This document shows, piece after piece, positions 52,601 through 61,318 of a stretch of 64,000 nucleotides of DNA. The notes under the pieces are model-generated. The model worked only from the letters and a program-made list of their open reading frames with translations. It did no database searches and had not been told where the DNA came from. The stretch comes from Sympetrum striolatum (Eukaryota; Arthropoda; Insecta; Odonata; Libellulidae), in assembly GCA_947579665.1 (NCBI GenBank), contig CANPUZ010000063.1, positions 1 to 64,000 on the forward strand. Reading direction: 5' to 3'. Each line of letters begins with the position of its first letter. The first letter of the stretch is position 1. Made by a program: the position numbers and the translations under genes.

Positions 52601-55600
52601 AATAAGGAAAATTAAGGGAAAAAAAGGGGAAAAAAATTGAAATTTCGCTAAAGTTTTTCGTTTTTCTTGCTTTTTTCGGTCATATCTCGATAAAATAAGG
52701 AAAATTAAGGGAAAAAAAGAGGATAAAAATTGATATTTCGACAAAAATTATTCGTTTTTCTTGCTTTTTTCGGTCAAATCTCGATAAAATAAGGAAAATC
52801 AAGGGAAAAAAGATGATAAAAATTGATATTTCGCTAAAATTATTCGTTTTTCTTGCTTTAATTGGTCAAATCTTGATAAAATAAGGAAAATTAAGGGAAA
52901 AAACAGGAAAAAAATTGAAATTTCAATAAAATTATTCGTTTTTCTTGCTTTAATTGGTCAAATCTTGATAAAATAAGGAAAATTAAGAGAAAAAAACAGG
53001 ATAAAAATTGATATTTCGCTAAAATTATTCGTTTTTCTTGCTTTTTTCGGTCAAATCTCGATAAAATAAGGAAAATTAAGGGAAAAAAAGGAAAAAAATT
53101 AAAATTTCGCTAAAATTATTCGTTTTTCTTGCTTTTTGCGGTCAAATCTCGATTATATAAGGAAAGTCAAGGGAAAAAAGATGATAAAAATTGAAATTTC
53201 AATGAAATTATTCGTTTTTCTTGATTTTTTCGGTCAAATCTCGACAAAATAAGGAAAATCAAGGGAAAAAAGATGATAAAAATTGATATTTCGCTAAAAT
53301 TATTCGTTTTTCTTGCTTTTTTCGGTCAAATCTCGATAAAATAAGGAAAATTCGGGGAAAAAAAGAGGAAAAAAATTTAATTTCGCTAAAATTATTCGTT
53401 TTTCTTGTTTTTTTCGGTCAAATCTCGATAAAATAAGGAAAATTAAGGGAAAAAAGAGGATTAAAATTATTCGTTTTTCTTGCTTTTTCGGTCAAATCTC
53501 GATAAAATAAGGAAAATTAAGGGAAAAAAATTGAAATTTCGCTAAAATTATTCGATTTACTTGGTTTTTTCGGCCAAATCTCGATAAAATAAGGAAAATT
53601 AAGGGAAAAAAAGAGGAAAAAATTGAAATTTCGCTAAAATTATTCGTCTTTCTTGCTTTTTTCGGTCAAATCTCAATAAAATAAGGAAAATTAAGGGAAA
53701 AAAAGAGGAAAAAAATTGAAATTTCGCTTAAGTTATTCGTTTTTCTTTGTTTTTTTCGGTCAAATCTCGATAAAATAAGGAAAATTAAGGGAAAAAAAGA
53801 TGATAAAAATTGATATTTCGCTAAAATTATTCGTTTTTCTTGCTTTAATTGGTCAAATCTTGATAAAATAAGGAAAATTAAGAGAAAAAAACAGGATAAA
53901 AATTGATATTTCGCTAAAATTATTCGTTTTTCTTGCTTTTTTCGGTCAAATCTCGATAAAATAAGGAAAATTAAGGGAAAAAAAGGAAAAAAATTAAAAT
54001 TTCGCTAAAATTATTCGTTTTTCTTGCTTTTTGCGGTCAAATCTCGATTATATAAGGAAAGTCAAGGGAAAAAAGATGATAAAAATTGAAATTTCAATGA
54101 AATTATTCGTTTTTCTTGATTTTTTCGGTCAAATCTCGACAAAATAAGGAAAATCAAGGGAAAAAAGATGATAAAAATTGATATTTCGCTAAAATTATTC
54201 GTTTTTCTTGCTTTTTTCGGTCAAATCTCGATAAAATAAGGAAAATTCGGGGAAAAAAAGAGGAAAAAAATTTAATTTCGCAAAAATTATTCGTTTTTCT
54301 TGTTTTTTTCGGTCAAATCTCGATAAAATAAGGAAAATTAAGGGAAAAAAGAGGATTAAAATTATTCGTTTTTCTTGCTTTTTCGGTCAAATCTCGATAA
54401 AATAAGGAAAATTAAGGGAAAAAAAGAGGAAAAATATTGAAATTTCGCTAATATTATTCGATTTACTTGGTTTTTTCGGCCAAATCTCGATAAAATAAGG
54501 AAAATTAAGGGAAAAAAAGAGGAAAAAATTGAAATTTCGCTAAAATTATTCGTCTTTCTTGCTTTTTTCGGTCAAATCTCAATAAAATAAGGAAAATTAA
54601 GGGAAAAAAAGAGGAAAAAAATTGAAATTTCGCTTAAGTTATTCGTTTTTCTTTGTTTTTTTCGGTCAAATCTCGATAAAATAAGGAAAATTAAGGGAAA
54701 AAAAGATGATAAAAATTGATATTTCGCTAAAATTATTCGTTTTTCTTGCTTTAATTGGTAAATCTTAATAAAATAAGGAAAATTAAGGGAAAAAAATTGA
54801 AATTTCAATAAAATTATTCGTTTTTCTTGCTTTTTTCGGTCAAATCTCGATCAAAGAAGGAAATTAAGGGAAAAAAGAGGATAAAAATTGATATTTCGCT
54901 AAAATTATTCGTTTTTCTTGCTTTTTTCGGTCAACTATCGATTAAATAAGGAAAATTAGGGGAAAAAAAGAGGAAAAAAATTGAAATTTCGCTAAAATTA
55001 TACGTTTTTCTTGCTTTTTTCGGTCAAATCTCGATAAAATAAGGAAAATTAAGGGAAAAAAAGAGGATAAAAATTGATATTTCGCTAAAATTATTCGTTT
55101 TTCTTGCTTTCTTCGGCAAAATCTCGATAAAATAAGGAAAATCAAGGGAAAAAAGATGATAAAAATTGAAATTTCGACAAAATTATTCGTTTTTCTTGCT
55201 TTTTTCGGTCAAATATCGATAAAATAAGGAAAATCAAGGGAAAAAAGATGATAAAAATTAATATTTCGCTAAAATTATTCGTTTTTCTTGCTTTTTTCGG
55301 TCAAATATCGATAAAATAAGGAAAATTAAGGGAAAAAAAGGGGAAAAAAATTGAAATTTCGCTATAGTTATTCGTTTTTCTTGCTTTTTTCGGTCAAATC
55401 TCGATAAAATAAGGAAAATTAAGGGAAAAAAAGGGGAAAAAAATTGAAATTTCGCTAAAGTTTTTCGTTTTTCTTGCTTTTTTCGGTCATATCTCGATAA
55501 AATAAGGAAAATTAAGGGAAAAAAAGAGGATAAAAATTGAAATTTCGCTAAAATTATTCGTTTTTCTTGCTTTTTTCGGTCAAATCTCGATAAAATAAGG

Positions 55601-57389
55601 AAAATTTAGGGAAAAAAAGAAGAAAAAAATTGAAATTTCTCTAAAATTATTCGTTTTACTTGCTTTTTTCGGCCAAATCTCGATAAAATAAGGAAAATTA
55701 AGGAAAAAAGATAGGAAAAAAATTGAAATTTCGCTAAAATTATTCGTTTTTCTTGCTTTTTTCGGTCAAATCTCGATTAAATAAGGAAAATTAAGGGAAA
55801 AAAAGTGGAAAAAAATTGAAATTTCGCTATAATTATTCGTTTTCCTGCTTTTTTCGGTTAAATCTCGATAAAATAAGGAAAATTATGGGAAAAAAAGAGG
55901 ATAAAAATTGAAATTTCGATAAAATTATTCATTTTTCTTGCTTTTTTCGGTCAAATCTCGATTAAATAAGGAAAATCAAGGGAAAAAAGATGATAAAAAT
56001 TAATATTTCGCTAAAATTATTCGTTTTTCTTGCTTTTTTCGGTCAAATATCGATAAAATAAGGAAAATTAAGGGAAAAAAAGGGGAAAAAAATTGAAATT
56101 TCGCTATAGTTATTCGTTTTTCTTGCTTTTTTCGGTCAAATCTCGATAAAATAAGGAAAATTAAGGGAAAAAAAGGGGAAAAAAATTGAAATTTCGCTAA
56201 AGTTTTTCGTTTTTCTTGCTTTTTTCGGTCATATCTCGATAAAATAAGGAAAATTAAGGGAAAAAAGGAGGATAAAAATTGATATTTCGACAAAAATTAT
56301 TCGTTTTTCTTGCTTTTTTCGGTCAAATCTCGATAAAATAAGGAAAATCAAGGGAAAAAAGATGATAAAAATTGATATTTCGCTAAAATTATTCGTTTTT
56401 CTTGCTTTAATTGGTCAAATCTTGATAAAATAAGGAAAATTAAGGGAAAAAACAGGAAAAAAATTGAAATTTCAATAAAATTATTCGTTTTTCTTGCTTT
56501 AATTGGTCAAATCTTGATAAAATAAGGAAAATTAAGGGAAAAAAACAGGATAAAAATTGATATTTCGCTAAAATTATTCGTTTTTCTTGCTTTTTTCGGT
56601 CAAATCTCGATAAAATAAGGAAAATCAAGGGAAAAAAGATGATAAAAATTGAAATTTCGATAAAATTATTCGTTTTCCTTGCTTTTTTCGGTCAAATCTC
56701 GATAAAATAAGGAAAATTAAGGGAAAAAAAGAGGAAAAAAATTGAAATTTCGACAAAAATTATTCGTTTTTCTTGCTTTTTTCGGTCAAATCTCGATAAA
56801 ATAAGGTAAATCAAGGGAAAAAAGATGATAAAAATTGATATTTCGCTAAAATTATTCGTTTTTCTTGCTTTTTTCGGTCAAATATCGATTAAATAAGGAA
56901 AATTAGGGGAAAAATAGAGGAAAAAAATTGAAATTTCGCTAAAATTATTCGTTTTTCTTGCTTTTTTCGGTCAAATCTCGATAAAATAAGGAAAATTTAG
57001 GGAAAAAAAGAAGAAAAAAATTGAAATTTCTCTAAAATTATTCGTTTTACTTGCTTTTTTCGGCCAAATCTCGATAAAATAAGGAAAATTAAGGAAAAAA
57101 GATAGGAAAAAAATTGAAATTTCGCTAAAATTATTCGTTTTTCTTGCTTTTTTCGGTCAAATCTCGATTAAATAAGGAAAATTAAGGGAAAAAAAGTGGA
57201 AAAAAATTAAAATTTCCCTATAATTATTCGTTTTCCTGCTTTTTTCGGTTAAATCTCGATAAAATAAGGAAAATTAAGGGAAAAAAAGAGGATAAAAATT
57301 GAAATTTCGATAAAATTATTCATTTTTCTTGCTTTTTTCGGTCAAATCTCGATTAAATAAGGAAAATTAAGGGAAAAAAAGTGGAAAAA
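49651..57389 (+). repeat. Right zone: reshuffled higher-order blocks
   Basis: Directly after copy B the array continues with blocks in another order. From 49641 the sequence follows 43376 onward (offset 6,265 bp) and 34083 onward (offset 15,558 bp), then changes partner. The order 74-bp marker, GGCCAAATCTCG monomer, CGTCTTTCTTGC monomer and CTTTGTTTTTTTCGG monomer recurs at 51.4, 53.5 and 54.4 kb. The GGGGAAAAAAATTG pair recurs at 52.5, 55.3 and 56.1 kb. A GAAAAGATGAAG variant near 50050 replaces GAAAAGAAGAAG of other copies. No gene or foreign insertion is present. Confidence 0.84.
52940..54750 (+). repeat. 0.9-kb tandem duplication (two copies)
   Basis: Copy 1 runs from about 52940 to 53845 and copy 2 from about 53846 to 54750. 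Landmarks are 895 bp apart: TAAGAGAAAAAAACAGG (GAGA at 52987 and 53882), TATATAAGG (53154 and 54049) and the 74-bp monomer (53456 and 54351). Both copies share the rare TTCGGGG and TTTAATTTCGC changes. Past 53.5 kb the offset becomes 906 bp because copy 1 has lost 11 bp around GAGGAAAAATATTG. Confidence 0.86.
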
Positions 57390-59317
57390 AATTGAAATTT
57401 CGCTAAAATTATTCGTTTTTCTTGCTTTTTTCGGTCAAATCTCGATAAAATAAGGAAAATTAAGGGAAAAGAAGAGGATAGAAATTGAAATTTCGATAAA
57501 ATTATTCGTTTTTCTTGCTTTTTTCGGTCAAATCTCGATAAAATAAGGAAAATTAAGGGAAAAAAAGGAAAAAAATTAAAATTTCGCTAAAATTATTCGT
57601 TTTTCTTGCTTTTTGCGGTCAAATCTCGATTATATAAGGATAGTCAAGGGAAAAAAGATGATAAAAATTGAAATTTCAATGAAATTATTCGTTTTTTTTG
57701 ATTTTTTCGGTCAAATCTCGACAAAATAAGGAAAATCAAGGGAAAAAAGATGATAAAAATTGATATTTCGCTAAAATTATTCGTTTTTCTTGCTTTTTTC
57801 GGTCAAATCTCGATAAAATAAGGAAAATTAGGGGAAAAAAAAGGGAAAAAAATTTAAATTTCGCTAAAATTATTCGTTTTTCTTTGTTTTTTTCGGTCAA
57901 ATCTCGATAAAATAAGGAAAATTAAGGGAAAAAAGAGGATTAAAATTATTCGTTTTTCTTGCTTTTTCGGTCAAATCTCGATAAAATAAGGAAAATTAAG
58001 GGAAAAAAAAGTGGAAAAAAATTGAAATTTCGCTTAAATTATTCGTTTTTCTTGCTTTTTTCGGTCAAATCTCGATAAAATAAGGAAAATTAAGGGAAAA
58101 AAAGAGGAAAAATATTGAAATTTCGCTAATATTATTCGATTTACTTGGTTTTTTCGGCCAAATCTCGATAAAATAAGGAAAATTAAGGGAAAAAAAGAGG
58201 AAAAAATTGAAATTTCGCTAAAATTATTCGTCTTTCTTGCTTTTTTCGGTCAAATCTCAATAAAATAAGGAAAATTAAGGGAAAAAAAGAGGAAAAAAAT
58301 TGAAATTTCGCTAAAGTTATTCGTTTTTCTTTGTTTTTTTCGGTCAAATCTCGATAAAATAAGGAAAATTAAGGGAAAAAAAGAGGATAAAAATTGATAT
58401 TTCGCTAAAATTATTCGTTTTTCTTGCTTTTTTCGGTCAAATCTCGATAACATAAGGAAAATCAAGGGAAAAAAGATGATAAAAATTGATATTTCGCTAA
58501 AATTATTCGTTTTTCTTGCTTTTATTGGTCAAATCTCGATAAAATAAGGAAAATTAAGGGAAAAAAACAGGAAAAAAATTGAAATTTCGCTAAAATTATT
58601 CGTTTTTCTTGCTTTTTTCGGTCAAATCTCGATAAAATAAGGAAAATTAAGGGAAAAAAGAGGATAAAAATTGATATTTCGCTAAAATTATTCGTTTTTC
58701 TTGCTTTTTTCGGTCAAATCTCGATAAAATAAGGAAAATTACGGGAAAAAAAGAGGAAAAAAATTGAAATTGCGCTAAAATTATTCGTCTTTCTTGCTTT
58801 TTTCGGTCAAATCTCGATAAAATAAGGAAAATCAAGGGAAAAAAAGAGGAAAAAAATTGAAATTTCGCTAAAGTTTTTCGTTTTTCTTGCTTTTATTGGT
58901 CAAATCTCGATAAAATAAGGAAAATTAAGGGAAAAAAACAGGAAAAAAATTGAAATTTCGCTAAAATTATTCGTTTTTCTTGCTTTTTTCGGTCAAATCT
59001 CGATAAAATAGGGAAAATTAAGGGAAAAAAGAGGATAAAAATTGATATTTCGCTATAATTATTCGTTTTTCTTTCTTTTTTCGTACAAATATCGATAAAA
59101 TAAGGAAAATTAGCGGAAAAAAACAGGAAAAAAATTGAAATTTCGCTAAAATTATTCGTTTTTCTTGCTTTTTTCGGTCAAATCTCGATAAAATAAGGAA
59201 AATTAAGGGAAACAAGAGGATAAAAATTGATATTTCGCTAAAATTATTCGTTTTTCTTGCTTTTTTCGGTCAAATATCGATAAAATAAGGAAAATTAGGG
59301 GAAAAAAAGAGGAAAAA
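57390..59317 (+). repeat. 1.93-kb tandem repeat unit, copy 1 (21 monomers)
   Basis: This unit recurs directly after itself at an offset of 1,928 bp: GATAGAAATTG (57481 and 59409), TATATAAGG (57631 and 59559), the 74-bp monomer (57935 and 59863) and CGTACAAATATCG (59082 and 61011). Both copies share private changes: ATAAGGATAGTCAAGG, TTCGTTTTTTTTGATTTTTT, AAAAAAAAGGGAAAAAAATT, CTCGATAACATAAGG and GGGAAACAAGAGG. I noted one extra A in copy 2 near 60490. The crossover lies within the shared monomer at about 59318-59390. Confidence 0.9.
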
Positions 59318-61318
59318 AATTGAAATTTCGCTAAAATTATTCGTTTTTCTTGCTTTTTTCGGTCAAATCTCGATAAAATAAGGAAAATTAAGGGAAAAGA
59401 AGAGGATAGAAATTGAAATTTCGATAAAATTATTCGTTTTTCTTGCTTTTTTCGGTCAAATCTCGATAAAATAAGGAAAATTAAGGGAAAAAAAGGAAAA
59501 AAATTAAAATTTCGCTAAAATTATTCGTTTTTCTTGCTTTTTGCGGTCAAATCTCGATTATATAAGGATAGTCAAGGGAAAAAAGATGATAAAAATTGAA
59601 ATTTCAATGAAATTATTCGTTTTTTTTGATTTTTTCGGTCAAATCTCGACAAAATAAGGAAAATCAAGGGAAAAAAGATGATAAAAATTGATATTTCGCT
59701 AAAATTATTCGTTTTTCTTGCTTTTTTCGGTCAAATCTCGATAAAATAAGGAAAATTAGGGGAAAAAAAAGGGAAAAAAATTTAAATTTCGCTAAAATTA
59801 TTCGTTTTTCTTTGTTTTTTTCGGTCAAATCTCGATAAAATAAGGAAAATTAAGGGAAAAAAGAGGATTAAAATTATTCGTTTTTCTTGCTTTTTCGGTC
59901 AAATCTCGATAAAATAAGGAAAATTAAGGGAAAAAAAAGTGGAAAAAAATTGAAATTTCGCTTAAATTATTCGTTTTTCTTGCTTTTTTCGGTCAAATCT
60001 CGATAAAATAAGGAAAATTAAGGGAAAAAAAGAGGAAAAATATTGAAATTTCGCTAATATTATTCGATTTACTTGGTTTTTTCGGCCAAATCTCGATAAA
60101 ATAAGGAAAATTAAGGGAAAAAAAGAGGAAAAAATTGAAATTTCGCTAAAATTATTCGTCTTTCTTGCTTTTTTCGGTCAAATCTCAATAAAATAAGGAA
60201 AATTAAGGGAAAAAAAGAGGAAAAAAATTGAAATTTCGCTAAAGTTATTCGTTTTTCTTTGTTTTTTTCGGTCAAATCTCGATAAAATAAGGAAAATTAA
60301 GGGAAAAAAAGAGGATAAAAATTGATATTTCGCTAAAATTATTCGTTTTTCTTGCTTTTTTCGGTCAAATCTCGATAACATAAGGAAAATCAAGGGAAAA
60401 AAGATGATAAAAATTGATATTTCGCTAAAATTATTCGTTTTTCTTGCTTTTATTGGTCAAATCTCGATAAAATAAGGAAAATTAAGGGAAAAAAAACAGG
60501 AAAAAAATTGAAATTTCGCTAAAATTATTCGTTTTTCTTGCTTTTTTCGGTCAAATCTCGATAAAATAAGGAAAATTAAGGGAAAAAAGAGGATAAAAAT
60601 TGATATTTCGCTAAAATTATTCGTTTTTCTTGCTTTTTTCGGTCAAATCTCGATAAAATAAGGAAAATTACGGGAAAAAAAGAGGAAAAAAATTGAAATT
60701 GCGCTAAAATTATTCGTCTTTCTTGCTTTTTTCGGTCAAATCTCGATAAAATAAGGAAAATCAAGGGAAAAAAAGAGGAAAAAAATTGAAATTTCGCTAA
60801 AGTTTTTCGTTTTTCTTGCTTTTATTGGTCAAATCTCGATAAAATAAGGAAAATTAAGGGAAAAAAACAGGAAAAAAATTGAAATTTCGCTAAAATTATT
60901 CGTTTTTCTTGCTTTTTTCGGTCAAATCTCGATAAAATAGGGAAAATTAAGGGAAAAAAGAGGATAAAAATTGATATTTCGCTATAATTATTCGTTTTTC
61001 TTTCTTTTTTCGTACAAATATCGATAAAATAAGGAAAATTAGCGGAAAAAAACAGGAAAAAAATTGAAATTTCGCTAAAATTATTCGTTTTTCTTGCTTT
61101 TTTCGGTCAAATCTCGATAAAATAAGGAAAATTAAGGGAAACAAGAGGATAAAAATTGATATTTCGCTAAAATTATTCGTTTTTCTTGCTTTTTTCGGTC
61201 AAATATCGATAAAATAAGGAAAATTAGGGGAAAAAAAGAGGAAAAAAATTGAAATTTCGCTAAAATTATTCGTTTTTCTTGCTTTTTTCGGTCAAATCTC
61301 GATAAAATAAGGAAAATT
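59318..61318 (+). repeat. 1.93-kb tandem repeat unit, copy 2 plus shared junction
   Basis: This is the second copy of 57390-59317. The match to copy 1 ends near 61318, where TTACGGGAAAAAAAGAGG follows instead of TTAAGGGAAAAGAAGAGG. The CGTACAAAT monomer near its end was seen elsewhere only at 19205 and 22787, so the nearest relatives of this unit lie in middle zone I and not in the neighbouring right zone. Confidence 0.89.
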
